From: JBBIPZ01 sp037442505 [NCBI: Deltaproteobacteria bacterium] | GTDB lineage: Bacteria; CALINM01 | Reading direction: 5' to 3' | Assembly: GCA_037442505.1 (NCBI GenBank) | Contig: JBBIPZ010000003.1 | Coordinates: 11,886 to 75,885, forward strand | Length of the DNA: 64,000 bases | Shown here: one piece after another, positions 50,478 through 59,604 of the stretch | How positions within the stretch are numbered: position 1 is the first letter of the stretch | Layout: each line of letters begins with the position of its first letter | Position numbers and translations under genes: made by a program | Notes under the pieces: model-generated | What the model saw: only the letters and a program-made list of their open reading frames with translations | What the model was told of the DNA's origin: nothing | The model's database searches: none

Positions 50478-51020
50478 ATGAAAATTGAGCTACATAATCA
50501 GTGGATACAGATACGAGTAACGACACATTCAGACTTTGATTTATTAGAAAAAGAGTTAGTCTCGTCCTTTGAATACAAACAGCATAGGTTTATCCACCTG
50601 ATATATGAAGATTCGATTTTTTCTCAGACTTTTTTAAAGTTTGTTTCTAAACTAAAAAAGTTGCCAATATTCCTGATATATGAAGGGTGGCTTCCTGGTG
50701 ATATTAAACAAATTTATTTGTTGTATGCGGCTGGTGTGGATGCGTTTTTTTTACTTGATAAGGAAGAAAATATACAAGATGACATTAAAGCTGAATTGAA
50801 TGCACTAATATCAACGGGAAAAATTTTCTTTAATAGTTTAGAACTGACTGGTGGTGATGCTGCCAACTTCAATAAACGAATTTTTCAGAAATTACCCTTT
50901 TTATCAGAAGATTCATTTTTCGAGCCAATAAAGAGAAAGGTATTAATAGAGATATCTAATCTTGTAAGAAAGTTGAGAGTAAAAGAAATAGACGATTCAT
51001 ATAACTCTGCAGGATTATAA
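50478..51020 (+). CDS. Unknown protein in the sulfur operon
   Basis: 180 residues with no signal peptide, membrane helix or Cys pair. Alternating segments (RFIHLIYEDSIF, LPIFLIYEGWLPG, LYAAGVDAFFLLDKEE) read like a partial alpha/beta barrel, similar to radical-SAM-like or aldolase-type folds without their catalytic residues. The C-terminus is helical (RKVLIEISNLVRKLRV). I do not recognise it. It is 4 nt after the TusA-like gene and 1 nt before the transporter, so it is certainly part of the operon. Confidence 0.55.
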   Translation: MKIELHNQWIQIRVTTHSDFDLLEKELVSSFEYKQHRFIHLIYEDSIFSQTFLKFVSKLKKLPIFLIYEGWLPGDIKQIYLLYAAGVDAFFLLDKEENIQDDIKAELNALISTGKIFFNSLELTGGDAANFNKRIFQKLPFLSEDSFFEPIKRKVLIEISNLVRKLRVKEIDDSYNSAGL

Positions 51021-51021
51021 A

Positions 51022-52425
51022 ATGAATGTAGTTATAGACAAAAGACCATTGCCACTATTGCTGTTATTAAAGTATCACAAGTTTGCCATTCTTATAGCAA
51101 TATCTTTGATCTTTTATAGTCTTTTAGGTTTTACCCCCAAAAATATCAGTGTAGCTGGATATAGGATAATTCTTGTTTTTGTGTTATCTGCAATTTTGTG
51201 GGCAACGGAGATAATTCCTTCTGCAATTACATCCCTGTTGATCTTAGTTTTAATCCCATTGCTTTCCATTTATCCTGTTAAACAAACTTACTCGCTGTTT
51301 GGAAACGAGCCATTATTTTTCATCCTTTCTGCATTTATTATTTCTGTTGCGACAGAAAAAAGCGGATTGTCAAGAAGAATAACCTTACTCATTCTTAACT
51401 ACGGGGCAAAAAAGAAAGAAAATTTGTTGCTATTCGTTTATTTATTGGGTGCTGGCTTATCGTTTTTTATGCCAGAACATGCAGTTTCAGCAATAATACT
51501 GCCAATAATTGTTTCAATTGCAAAAACCTTAAAACTCCAGCAGGGAAAATCTAATTATGGGAAACTACTCTTCTTATCGCTCGCATATGGGACGATAACT
51601 GGTGGTATTGCTACATTTTTAGGCGGGGCAAGAAATGCTTTAGCAGTTGGAATATTACAAGAAATAAGTGGGGAAAAAATAAGTTTTCTTGAATGGCTTA
51701 GATATTCGCTTCCATTAGTGATTTTATTACTTAGCGTTGGGCATCTTGTTTTAAGAAGTCTTTTTAAAATAGAAGAAATCAATATAACCGAAGTCAAAGT
51801 AGAGATTGAAAGAGAGCTAAAAAGGCTTGCACCTTTCACGTTTAAAGAAGTTGTCACATTATTAATCATTTTGTTTGCCATCACAGGTTGGTTAATAGTT
51901 GGTCATAGCGGTATCGGGCTTGGTGGAATAGCTTTAATCTCAGCAATACTTTTTTTCGTTTTAGGGATAATATCGTGGGAAGAAGCACATCAAGGTATAA
52001 ACTGGTCTGCGATATTTATGTATGGAGGTGCTTTGACCCTTGGGACTGTATTTTCAAAAACAGATGCAGTAGATTTTATTATCCGTAAACTCGAGCTTTC
52101 TCAGCTTAATTTTGTAACATTTATTTTTATTATTAGTACTTTAGCACTAATATTAACTGAATTTGTTTCTAATGCTGCTGTAGTTGCATTACTTCTGCCG
52201 GTTTCGCTAAAGATTGGTGTTTCTTTGAATTTCGAACCAAAAATTATTGCCGTAAGCATCGCACTAATGTCGGGTTTAGCCTTCATGCTACCCATCGGCA
52301 CACCATCTCATTTAGTGTGCTACAGTACAAACTATTACAAGATAAAAGATAGTATAAAAGCCGGTTTAGTAATGAATTTAGCCGCTATATTAGGGCTTTT
52401 TCTTTGTATTAAAATTTTTTGGTAA
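51022..52425 (+). CDS. SLC13/DASS-family anion transporter, probable sulfate importer
   Basis: 467 residues with ~11-12 hydrophobic segments. Family motifs: [22 protein letters not shown] near 55-76, [16 protein letters not shown] near 146-161, [21 protein letters not shown] near 371-391 and [22 protein letters not shown], which carries the second SNT-like motif with TP. Members move sulfate or dicarboxylates with sodium. The sulfate-activation genes downstream favour sulfate. Confidence 0.87.
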   Translation: MNVVIDKRPLPLLLLLKYHKFAILIAISLIFYSLLGFTPKNISVAGYRIILVFVLSAILWATEIIPSAITSLLILVLIPLLSIYPVKQTYSLFGNEPLFFILSAFIISVATEKSGLSRRITLLILNYGAKKKENLLLFVYLLGAGLSFFMPEHAVSAIILPIIVSIAKTLKLQQGKSNYGKLLFLSLAYGTITGGIATFLGGARNALAVGILQEISGEKISFLEWLRYSLPLVILLLSVGHLVLRSLFKIEEINITEVKVEIERELKRLAPFTFKEVVTLLIILFAITGWLIVGHSGIGLGGIALISAILFFVLGIISWEEAHQGINWSAIFMYGGALTLGTVFSKTDAVDFIIRKLELSQLNFVTFIFIISTLALILTEFVSNAAVVALLLPVSLKIGVSLNFEPKIIAVSIALMSGLAFMLPIGTPSHLVCYSTNYYKIKDSIKAGLVMNLAAILGLFLCIKIFW

Positions 52426-52442
52426 AAAAAGGGGGGGGAGAC

Positions 52443-53060
52443 GTGCAATCTTTAAAAAAACATATTTTCTGGCATAAAGGCAATATAACGAGGGAATTAC
52501 GTGAAAAATCACGAGGGCATAAAGGTGTTACGATATGGTTAACAGGGCTTTCTGGTTCGGGAAAATCTACTATAGCCCATTCATTAGAAGAAAGGCTTTT
52601 CGAGCTCGGGATCGCTACATACGTTCTTGACGGTGATAATATAAGGTTTGGGCTTAATAAGGATTTAGGGTTTTCTCGTGAAGACAGAGAAGAAAATATC
52701 AGGCGTATTGGAGAAGTTACAAAACTTTTTGTCGATGCTGGCATCGTTACCATAACCGCTTTTATATCTCCTTATCGAACAGACAGAAACAGAGTAAGGG
52801 ATATTCATTTAGAAGGTGATTTTATTGAGGTGTTCGTTAATTGTCCAATAAAAATTTGCGAACAACGAGATGTGAAAGGACTTTATAAAAAGGCTAAGAA
52901 TGGAAAAATTAAAGGTTTCACAGGAATTGACGCCCCTTATGAAGCCCCGGAAAGACCAGAGATTGTTGTTGATACACACAAAGAAACTTTAAATGAATGT
53001 GTCGATAAAATTATCAACTATCTTGAAAAAAACGGCTATATTACAAGGAGACAAAAGTGA
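52443..53060 (+). CDS. cysC: Adenylylsulfate kinase CysC
   Basis: 205 residues from GTG 52443; TTG 52419 would add a lysine/glycine-rich leader with no ribosome site and overlap the transporter by 7 nt. P-loop GLSGSGKST, then [46 protein letters not shown] and [16 protein letters not shown], all typical. It phosphorylates APS to PAPS. An A7G8 tract (52424-52438) sits right in the ribosome-binding region. It overlaps cysH by 4 nt. Confidence 0.93.
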   Translation: MQSLKKHIFWHKGNITRELREKSRGHKGVTIWLTGLSGSGKSTIAHSLEERLFELGIATYVLDGDNIRFGLNKDLGFSREDREENIRRIGEVTKLFVDAGIVTITAFISPYRTDRNRVRDIHLEGDFIEVFVNCPIKICEQRDVKGLYKKAKNGKIKGFTGIDAPYEAPERPEIVVDTHKETLNECVDKIINYLEKNGYITRRQK

Positions 53061-53737
53061 TTTTAGAAAAACTACTTGAGGAACAAAATAAGCTCTCAGC
53101 CGAAGAAATTATTAAGGCTGCCTTTGAAGTATTTAGCCCAGATATAATCGCTACGTCATCTTTTGGTGTCAGCTCAGGTGTATTAATTGACTTAATCTAC
53201 AAAGCAGGGTTACCTATAAAAATTGTTTACATAAACACAGGGTTTTTGTTCAAAGAAACAATAGAGTACATAGACGTTATCAAGAAAAAGTATTCAGAGA
53301 TGGAATTTATAGAACTACTACCTGCAATAGACAGGACAAACTTTCTTACGCAATATGGTAAAGACATTATGAAACACAATTCAGATATATGCTGTCAAGT
53401 TAATAAGGTTGAACCACTAAATAAATTTCTCATAGAAAACAAAATAAAAGGGTGGCTTACAGGATTAAGGAGAGAGCAAACCGAGTTTAGAAAGACACTT
53501 CAAAGGATAAGCTTAACAAATGCAGGAATTTATAAGATAAATCCAATTTTGGACTGGACTTCGAAAGAAGTTTATTACTATATGAAAAATAATGAGATAC
53601 CGTTTCATCCACTTTACAGTAAAGGTTACACAAGTATCGGTTGTGAGCCTTGCACCGATTTGCCAACAAATGATGAAAGAAGCGGAAGATGGAAAAACAG
53701 TAGCAAAAAAGAGTGTGGTATTCACACAAAAATATAA
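53057..53737 (+). CDS. cysH: APS/PAPS reductase family protein CysH
   Basis: 226 residues, GTG start with AAGGAG upstream. The PP-loop region reads [17 protein letters not shown]. Two Cys pairs for a 4Fe-4S cluster are present: DICCQV (~112) and GCEPC (~195). The C-terminal ECGIH carries the catalytic Cys. Enzymes with this cluster reduce APS directly, while clusterless ones use PAPS. The product is sulfite. The preceding cysC would compete for APS. Confidence 0.93.
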   Translation: MILEKLLEEQNKLSAEEIIKAAFEVFSPDIIATSSFGVSSGVLIDLIYKAGLPIKIVYINTGFLFKETIEYIDVIKKKYSEMEFIELLPAIDRTNFLTQYGKDIMKHNSDICCQVNKVEPLNKFLIENKIKGWLTGLRREQTEFRKTLQRISLTNAGIYKINPILDWTSKEVYYYMKNNEIPFHPLYSKGYTSIGCEPCTDLPTNDERSGRWKNSSKKECGIHTKI

Positions 53738-53752
53738 ATCAAGGAGTAAGGT

Positions 53753-53977
53753 ATGGTTATAATGGTTAATGGACAAAAAACAGAATTTAAAGAAGAAGTT
53801 TTAAAAATTCCAGAACTATTAGAGAAAATCAAAATTGACTCACCAGATATGGTTACAGTAGAAGTTAATGGCGAAATAATCTATAAAGCCTCATATCCCA
53901 CATTTGTTATTAAAGATGGAGACTCAATTGAGTTTTTATATTTTATGGGTGGTGGGGCAAATGGAGACAGAATATGA
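53753..53977 (+). CDS. ThiS/MoaD-type sulfur carrier (HcyS-like) with a masked C-terminus
   Basis: 74 residues of ubiquitin-like fold: MVIMVNGQKTEFKEE, TVEVNGEIIYKASYP, IKDGDSIEFLYFMGGGANGDRI. Active sulfur carriers end in Gly-Gly; here Gly66-68 are followed by ANGDRI. In the Wolinella homocysteine pathway the carrier HcyS also has a residue after Gly-Gly that a JAMM protease removes. The codons of the tail include GGAG, which serves as the ribosome site of the next gene, whose ATG overlaps this stop. Confidence 0.85.
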   Translation: MVIMVNGQKTEFKEEVLKIPELLEKIKIDSPDMVTVEVNGEIIYKASYPTFVIKDGDSIEFLYFMGGGANGDRI

Positions 53978-54777
53978 GATTTACAGAATCACAAATTGAA
54001 AGATACAGCAGGCATATCATTCTAAAGCAAGTAGGTGTAAAAGGTCAGGAAAAGATTCTTGATGCAAAAGTTTTGATTATCGGTGCTGGTGGACTTGGCT
54101 CACCAGCAGCATTATACCTTGCCGCTGCAGGCGTTGGGCAGATAGGTATAGTTGATCAGGACGTGGTAGAAATTTCTAATCTACAACGACAGGTGATACA
54201 TTTCACCCCCGATATTGGCAAAAAAAAGGTAGAATCTGCCAGAGAAAAAATTAACCAGATAAACCCGGACGTAAAAGTAACGACATATTTTGATCGAGTA
54301 AATGCCGAAAATATTCTTCAGATTATCAATGATTACGACTTTATTATTGATGGAACAGACAACTTTTCTGCAAAATTTTTGATTAATGATGCCTGTGTGT
54401 TTGCAAAAAAGCCATTTTCTCACGGTGGAATTCTAAGGTTTCAGGGGCAAACGCTTACCTTTACACCAGATTCAACGTGCTATAGATGTATTTTTGATCA
54501 GCCCCCACCAAAAGGGTCTGTCCCAACTTGCAGTCAAGCTGGTATATTAGGTGCGGTTGCAGGGATACTTGGCACTATTCAAGCTTCAGAGGCATTAAAA
54601 TACATTGTGGGAATTGGTGAGTTACTAACTAATAAACTGCTAACATTTGATGCTCTGAATATGGAATTCAGAACAATTAACCTAAAACGTAACTCAAACT
54701 GTCCTATTTGTGGAGTCAACCCAGTTATTACTAAGTTACAGGATTACGAACAACCAGTATGTGATTTAAAAAGATGA
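53974..54777 (+). CDS. ThiF/MoeB-type adenylyltransferase (HcyF-like)
   Basis: 267 residues. Nucleotide-binding IGAGGLGSPAALYLAAAGVG at ~36-54, DQDVVEISNLQRQV, the adenylation-site GTDNFSAKFLINDAC and catalytic-Cys region PTCSQAGILG. Two CxxC pairs (CYRC and CPIC) hold zinc. It activates the sulfur-carrier C-terminus as an acyl-adenylate for thiocarboxylate formation. Genes for the carrier and the JAMM protease flank it. Confidence 0.92.
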   Translation: MRFTESQIERYSRHIILKQVGVKGQEKILDAKVLIIGAGGLGSPAALYLAAAGVGQIGIVDQDVVEISNLQRQVIHFTPDIGKKKVESAREKINQINPDVKVTTYFDRVNAENILQIINDYDFIIDGTDNFSAKFLINDACVFAKKPFSHGGILRFQGQTLTFTPDSTCYRCIFDQPPPKGSVPTCSQAGILGAVAGILGTIQASEALKYIVGIGELLTNKLLTFDALNMEFRTINLKRNSNCPICGVNPVITKLQDYEQPVCDLKR

Positions 54778-54785
54778 GGAAACGT

Positions 54786-55184
54786 ATGAAAATTAAAATA
54801 CCCAGAGAGATAATTAATGAAATATTTCAACACGCATTATCAGGCAGACCAAACGAAGTATGTGGAATATTAGGGGGCAAAGGCTGGGTGGTAAAAAAAA
54901 TATACAGGATGACCAATACAGAAGGTAGTCCTGAGAGCTATCTCATGGATCCAAAAGAACAGTTTTCGGTTATTAAAGATTTAAGAAACAACGATCTTGA
55001 GATGCTTGCAATATACCATAGTCATCCCCAAACACCTGCCCGTCCATCATCTAAGGATATCGAAATGGCATTTTATCCAAATGTAGTATATCTAATTACA
55101 TCTTTGGAGAGTACAGAGCCGTATATAAAAGGGTTCTGGATTGTCAACAAAACCGTAACTGAAGCAAATATTATAATAATTTGA
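54786..55184 (+). CDS. JAMM/Mov34 metalloprotease (HcyD/Mec-like)
   Basis: 132 residues from ATG 54786, preceded by TGAGGA; an ATG at 54774 would add MRKR and overlap hcyF-like by 4 nt. The JAMM motif is complete: EVCGILGG near 23-30 and [18 protein letters not shown] (HxH-x7-SxxD) near 80-95. Such proteases trim the carrier tail to expose Gly-Gly and/or release the amino acid product from the carrier. Zinc dependent. Confidence 0.9.
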   Translation: MKIKIPREIINEIFQHALSGRPNEVCGILGGKGWVVKKIYRMTNTEGSPESYLMDPKEQFSVIKDLRNNDLEMLAIYHSHPQTPARPSSKDIEMAFYPNVVYLITSLESTEPYIKGFWIVNKTVTEANIIII

Positions 55185-55194
55185 AGGTAAAAAA

Positions 55195-56103
55195 ATGATT
55201 AGTAAAAGCTTGAACCATTTAAAAAAATTAGAAGCAGAAAGCATTTATATAATGCGAGAGGTAGTAGCAGAGTTTGAAAATCCCGTGATGCTATACTCTA
55301 TAGGTAAAGACTCTTCTGTTATGTTGCATCTTGCATTAAAGGCTTTTTACCCGGGGAAGCCACCTTTTCCATTGTTGCACGTTGATACCACTTGGAAATT
55401 CAGGGAAATGATTGAATTTCGAGATAAAAGGGTTAAAGATTTAGGACTTGAACTTATTGTTCACATTAATGAAGAAGGTTTGAAGAACAATGTAAATCCA
55501 TTTACACATGGCAGTAAAAAATACACAGATATTATGAAAACTGAGGCTCTGAAACAGGCTTTGAATAAATATGGTTTCGATGCTATTTTTGGGGGAGCAA
55601 GAAGAGACGAAGAAAAATCTCGAGCAAAGGAAAGGGTTTTTTCATTTAGAGACAAAAACCATCGTTGGGATCCTAAGAATCAGAGACCGGAGCTCTGGAG
55701 GCTTTATAACAGCAAGATCAACAAAGGTGAAAGTATTCGTGTATTCCCATTGTCTAACTGGACGGAGTTAGATATATGGCTCTATATTTATCGGGAAAAT
55801 ATACCAATAGTACCACTTTACTTTGCTAAAAAACGTCCTATTGTAAAGAGAAAAGAAGGGCTTATTATGGTTGATGATGAAAGAATGCATCTTTTACCCG
55901 GTGAAAAACCAGCAATGGAAATGGTTCGTTTTAGAACATTGGGGTGCTATCCTCTCACAGCTGCAATAAGATCTGAAGCTACTACTCTGCCAGAAATTAT
56001 TAGAGAAATGTTTCTTACTAAAACTTCAGAACGGCAAGGCAGACTAATTGATTTTGATGTTTCTGGCTCTATGGAACAAAAGAAAAAGGAAGGATATTTT
56101 TAA
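55195..56103 (+). CDS. cysD: Sulfate adenylyltransferase subunit 2 CysD
   Basis: 302 residues, the family's usual length. PP-loop [20 protein letters not shown] near 31-50, [33 protein letters not shown] and the C-terminal [17 protein letters not shown] with SERQGRLID at the end. It makes APS from sulfate and ATP as a heterodimer with CysN. Confidence 0.96.
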   Translation: MISKSLNHLKKLEAESIYIMREVVAEFENPVMLYSIGKDSSVMLHLALKAFYPGKPPFPLLHVDTTWKFREMIEFRDKRVKDLGLELIVHINEEGLKNNVNPFTHGSKKYTDIMKTEALKQALNKYGFDAIFGGARRDEEKSRAKERVFSFRDKNHRWDPKNQRPELWRLYNSKINKGESIRVFPLSNWTELDIWLYIYRENIPIVPLYFAKKRPIVKRKEGLIMVDDERMHLLPGEKPAMEMVRFRTLGCYPLTAAIRSEATTLPEIIREMFLTKTSERQGRLIDFDVSGSMEQKKKEGYF

Positions 56104-57509
56104 TGAAAAAATTAATTAACATTGGAGATTATTTAAAAAAGCATGAACAAAAAGAGCTGCTCAGGTTTATAACCTGTGGGAGTGTTGACGACGGTAAAAG
56201 CACACTAATTGGGAGACTATTACACGATTCCAGACAGATTTACGAAGACCAGCTTGAATCTGTGAAGCGAGATTCTAAAAAGGTAGGAACAACAGGCAAC
56301 GAACCCGATCTTGCGCTTCTTGTAGATGGATTACAAGCAGAACGTGAGCAAGGAATTACAATTGATGTAGCTTATAGATACTTTTCAACAGATAAACGCA
56401 AGTTTATAATTGCTGATACTCCCGGACATGAACAATACACACGCAACATGGCAACAGGGGCGTCTACAGCTGATCTTGCAATCATATTAGTTGATGCACA
56501 AAAAGGCCTATTAACTCAAACGTTCAGACATAGTTATATCGTGGATCTGCTTGGTATTAAACATATCATCGTTGCTATAAATAAAATGGACGCTGTAAAT
56601 TATGAGGAAAAACTGTTTAACAAAATAACTCAAGATTATTCAGAGTTTTCAAAAAATTTATCTGCAAAAGATATAGCTTTCATTCCAGTATCTGCACTAA
56701 AAGGTGATAATGTCGTTAATAAAAGCAGCAATATGAAATGGTATAAAGGTAAAACTTTACTTGAAACTCTTGAAACAATTCAGATTGTTAACGATATAGA
56801 TTTTGTAAAATTTAGATTTCCGGTTCAGTATGTGAATCGTCCTGATTCTCAATTTAGAGGTTATAGTGGCACCATCGTGTCAGGTATAGCAAAAAAAGGC
56901 GAGGAAATCATAGTGCTGCCTTCAAGAAAAAGGTCTAAAATAAAATCCATTCTCACATATGACGCCGAGCTTGAAACTGCCTATCCAGATATGGCTGTCA
57001 CAATTACACTCACTGATGAGATTGATGTAAGCAGGGGGGACGTAATTACAGACACAGTTAATCTACCCTACATTGGTGACTGTTTCGACGCCATTATTGT
57101 GTGGATGAGTGAAGACGAGATGGTTCCTGGGAAAACTTATGAGATTAAACATTGCAATAAAGTATTCAGTGGACATATTGACAAAATTCATTACCTTGTT
57201 GATATAAACACACTTGAACACAAAGAGGTAAATAAGCTAAAACTTAACGAAATTGCATTTTGCAGACTTGTCCTGTCTGAGTCGGTTGTGTTTGACACAT
57301 ATCAAACGATTAAAGATATGGGAAACTTCATACTAATCGACAGACTAAGCAACAACACCCTTGCAGGAGGGATGATTACTGGAAAATCAACTAATACAAC
57401 TGATGATTTTACACATAAAAATGTTTCAAATTTCGAGTTTGAGCTCAACCAATTAGTTGTTAAGTATTTTCCACATTGGGGGGCTAAAGATTTGAGTAAA
57501 TTGAAATAA
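56103..57509 (+). CDS. cysN: Sulfate adenylyltransferase subunit 1 CysN (GTPase)
   Basis: 468 residues. Elongation-factor-like G domain: CGSVDDGKSTLIGRLL (G1), DTPGHEQYTRNMATGAS (G3), NKMD (G4) and VSALKGDNV (G5). Beta-barrel domains follow, with FRGYSGTIVSG. It lacks a fused CysC domain; the kinase is a separate gene in this operon. The start overlaps cysD's last base. Confidence 0.96.
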   Translation: MKKLINIGDYLKKHEQKELLRFITCGSVDDGKSTLIGRLLHDSRQIYEDQLESVKRDSKKVGTTGNEPDLALLVDGLQAEREQGITIDVAYRYFSTDKRKFIIADTPGHEQYTRNMATGASTADLAIILVDAQKGLLTQTFRHSYIVDLLGIKHIIVAINKMDAVNYEEKLFNKITQDYSEFSKNLSAKDIAFIPVSALKGDNVVNKSSNMKWYKGKTLLETLETIQIVNDIDFVKFRFPVQYVNRPDSQFRGYSGTIVSGIAKKGEEIIVLPSRKRSKIKSILTYDAELETAYPDMAVTITLTDEIDVSRGDVITDTVNLPYIGDCFDAIIVWMSEDEMVPGKTYEIKHCNKVFSGHIDKIHYLVDINTLEHKEVNKLKLNEIAFCRLVLSESVVFDTYQTIKDMGNFILIDRLSNNTLAGGMITGKSTNTTDDFTHKNVSNFEFELNQLVVKYFPHWGAKDLSKLK

Positions 57510-57616
57510 TGAGACCTTTGAAAAAGGTGTCTTACTTTGGGGCATATCGAAAGCCAACTGATCGCAGGTTATTACAATGATTTTAAAGACCGTTGTTGTG
57601 TTTTGCAAAGTTTTTA

Positions 57617-57649
57617 TAATTTGAGCCCTTTTCCAGTGGACTCAAATTA
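57617..57649 (+). terminator. Candidate terminator between cysN and metW
   Basis: TAATTTGAG (57617-57625) and CTCAAATTA (57641-57649) form a 9-bp stem, followed by TTTTTG on the plus strand. It lies between convergent genes; the right arm overlaps the metW stop codon. No gene is visible in 57510-57646. Confidence 0.55.
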
Positions 57650-58270
57650 TTTTTGCAGGATAAATACTACCTGTTCAGCAAAAAAATTGGGGAAAATATT
57701 TATCCGTCTATCTTTCGTGAACCCAACAAAGTTTTTTATTTTAATATTCTCCCGTTCACAAAAATCGATAAAATCCTTAATTGTAAAGTAATGCAAGTTT
57801 GGCGTTTCATCCCACCTGTAAGGCAAAGCCTTTGTTCTCGGTGTTTTTCCTAATATGCCGATATAGAAGCGAACAAAAAGGTAAGCAAAGTTTGGGAAAG
57901 AAACAATCACCTCACTACCCACCCTCAGTGCTTCGTGTATGACTTTTTTGGGTTTTTTAGTTTCTTGTAACGTAAAATTTAAAATCACATAATCAAAAAA
58001 ATTGTCTGGAAAGTCCGGCAATCCTTCATCTATATCGAAATGTTCTACTGTAACTCCCTTTGTAACACACTTATAAATCATTTTTTCATCATTTTCTATT
58101 CCCACGCCTTTGACGTTTCTCTTATCAATTAAAAGTCTCAAAAGCTCACCATCGCCACATCCTAAATCAAGCACTTTAGCATTTTCAGGAATGATGTCTA
58201 TAATTATCTGATAATCAAATCTCACCTTTTCCAAGCAGACAAACTCCAACTTATATTTTTTCGTAAGCAT
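57647..58270 (-). CDS. metW: MetW-like methyltransferase-fold protein
   Basis: 207 residues. The SAM-binding motif [17 protein letters not shown] at ~35-51, [30 protein letters not shown], and [16 protein letters not shown] are the MetW pattern. It typically sits next to metX and supports homoserine acetylation. It overlaps metX by 20 nt. Confidence 0.92.
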   Translation of the reverse strand: MLTKKYKLEFVCLEKVRFDYQIIIDIIPENAKVLDLGCGDGELLRLLIDKRNVKGVGIENDEKMIYKCVTKGVTVEHFDIDEGLPDFPDNFFDYVILNFTLQETKKPKKVIHEALRVGSEVIVSFPNFAYLFVRFYIGILGKTPRTKALPYRWDETPNLHYFTIKDFIDFCERENIKIKNFVGFTKDRRINIFPNFFAEQVVFILQK

Positions 58271-59402
58271 TATTTAAAAAATGTCTTACAAGATGTTCCT
58301 GTTCTTGATTTTTAATCAAAAAGGCGTCATGCCCATAAGTTGACGATATCTCACAATAGGTAACGTCTACCCACGCATATTTTAAAACTCTTACAATCTC
58401 CTTGGATTGATATGGTGGATAGAGCCAATCATGGGAGTAGGATATTACGAGAAATTTAGTTTTTAGATTATAAAAACGCTGAATTAGCTCTCGATTATCT
58501 CCAAGGTCGAAGTAATCTATCGCTTTCGTTATATACAGATAAGAATTGGCATCAAATCTCTGAACAAAGGTCTCTCCACGATATTTAAGATACTGTTCCA
58601 CTTCAAAATCAGCTTCAAAATCATATCCATACCTTTCTTTGTTGCGTCTTCTTCTGCCAAACTTTTCCTTCATTGAGTCGTCACTCATATATGTAATATG
58701 CCCAATCATCCTTGCTACTGCAAGGCCGTTTGAAGGAAAACTTGCTCCGTAATAATCCCCACCCAACCATTCAGGGTCTGTCATAATAGCCCTTCTACCC
58801 ACTTCATTAAAGGCGATTTGTTGGGGGGTATGTCGCATTGTTGTAGCTATCGGTATCGCTGTAGCTACCTTTTCCGGATATGAGTAAACCCATTGAAGCA
58901 CCTGCATTCCGCCCATAGAGCCACCCGCAACACAGAAAAGCCTTTCTATGCCTAAATGTTCAATAAGCTTATTTTGTGCATCTACCATATCTTTTATTGT
59001 AACGACAGGAAAGCTCATGCCATAAGGCTTACCAGTCTTCGGATTAATAGAACTGGGGCCTGTTGACCCCTTACAGCCACCAATCACGTTTGAGCAGATA
59101 ATAAAAAATCTGTCTGTGTCAAATGGCTTGCCAGGCCCAATCATAATTTCCCACCAGCCCAACCTTTTTGTGTCTTTACAGATGCCAGCTGCATGTGCGT
59201 CGCCTGTTAGCGCATGGCATATAAGAATTGCGTTATCTTTATTGGCATTAAAATTACCGTAAGTTTCGTAAGCAATCGTTACAGGTGAGAGCTGTTCTCC
59301 ACTTTCTAATTGCAAACTATCAAACGTAAAAAACTTCGTTTCAGTATAGCCTAACGGGCTAACATCGCCTTTAACATCTTCTTTTACAAGTTCAATAACC
59401 AT
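58251..59402 (-). CDS. metX: Homoserine O-acetyltransferase MetX
   Basis: 383 residues, alpha/beta hydrolase. Catalytic Ser in [14 protein letters not shown] near 160, Asp in [13 protein letters not shown] near 321-330, His in YGHDAFLI near 365. GDAHAAG and [16 protein letters not shown] match the family. It makes O-acetylhomoserine (some members O-succinyl), the acceptor for MetY/MetB-type enzymes. A ribosome site is not obvious. Confidence 0.94.
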   Translation of the reverse strand: MVIELVKEDVKGDVSPLGYTETKFFTFDSLQLESGEQLSPVTIAYETYGNFNANKDNAILICHALTGDAHAAGICKDTKRLGWWEIMIGPGKPFDTDRFFIICSNVIGGCKGSTGPSSINPKTGKPYGMSFPVVTIKDMVDAQNKLIEHLGIERLFCVAGGSMGGMQVLQWVYSYPEKVATAIPIATTMRHTPQQIAFNEVGRRAIMTDPEWLGGDYYGASFPSNGLAVARMIGHITYMSDDSMKEKFGRRRRNKERYGYDFEADFEVEQYLKYRGETFVQRFDANSYLYITKAIDYFDLGDNRELIQRFYNLKTKFLVISYSHDWLYPPYQSKEIVRVLKYAWVDVTYCEISSTYGHDAFLIKNQEQEHLVRHFLNNAYEKI

Positions 59403-59505
59403 ATTTTTATTCTATATATCTTGCCGCAATTATTCAACAGTAATATTTTAAGAAGCTGCCAAATCTTTATGGGCTTTTGCAAACCTTAAAATTCAAATAC
59501 TTAAT

Positions 59506-59540
59506 AATATAACCCCCCTTTGAAAAAGAGGGGTTATATT
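59506..59540 (-). terminator. Candidate terminator past the pilY1-like gene
   Basis: AATATAACCCC and GGGGTTATATT form an 11-bp stem around a 13-nt loop, about 65 nt past the stop at 59605. On the minus strand the loop is T-rich but no long T-run follows the stem. The remaining 59403-59604 stretch shows no gene. Confidence 0.5.
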
Positions 59541-59604
59541 GGAAGGATTTAAGTACTCAAGTAATTCTTTGACGAAGAATGATAGGTGTTAGATTATATT
59601 GAAG

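Noticed and set aside
57511-57533. Partly symmetric sequence AGACC...GGTGTCT after cysN
   Set aside because: The arms pair imperfectly and no T-run follows; the hairpin at 57617-57649 is the better terminator candidate.
58061-59500. Possible SAM riboswitch or other leader before the met genes
   Set aside because: No recognisable riboswitch core or terminator/antiterminator pair was seen upstream of metX or the PLP enzyme genes.
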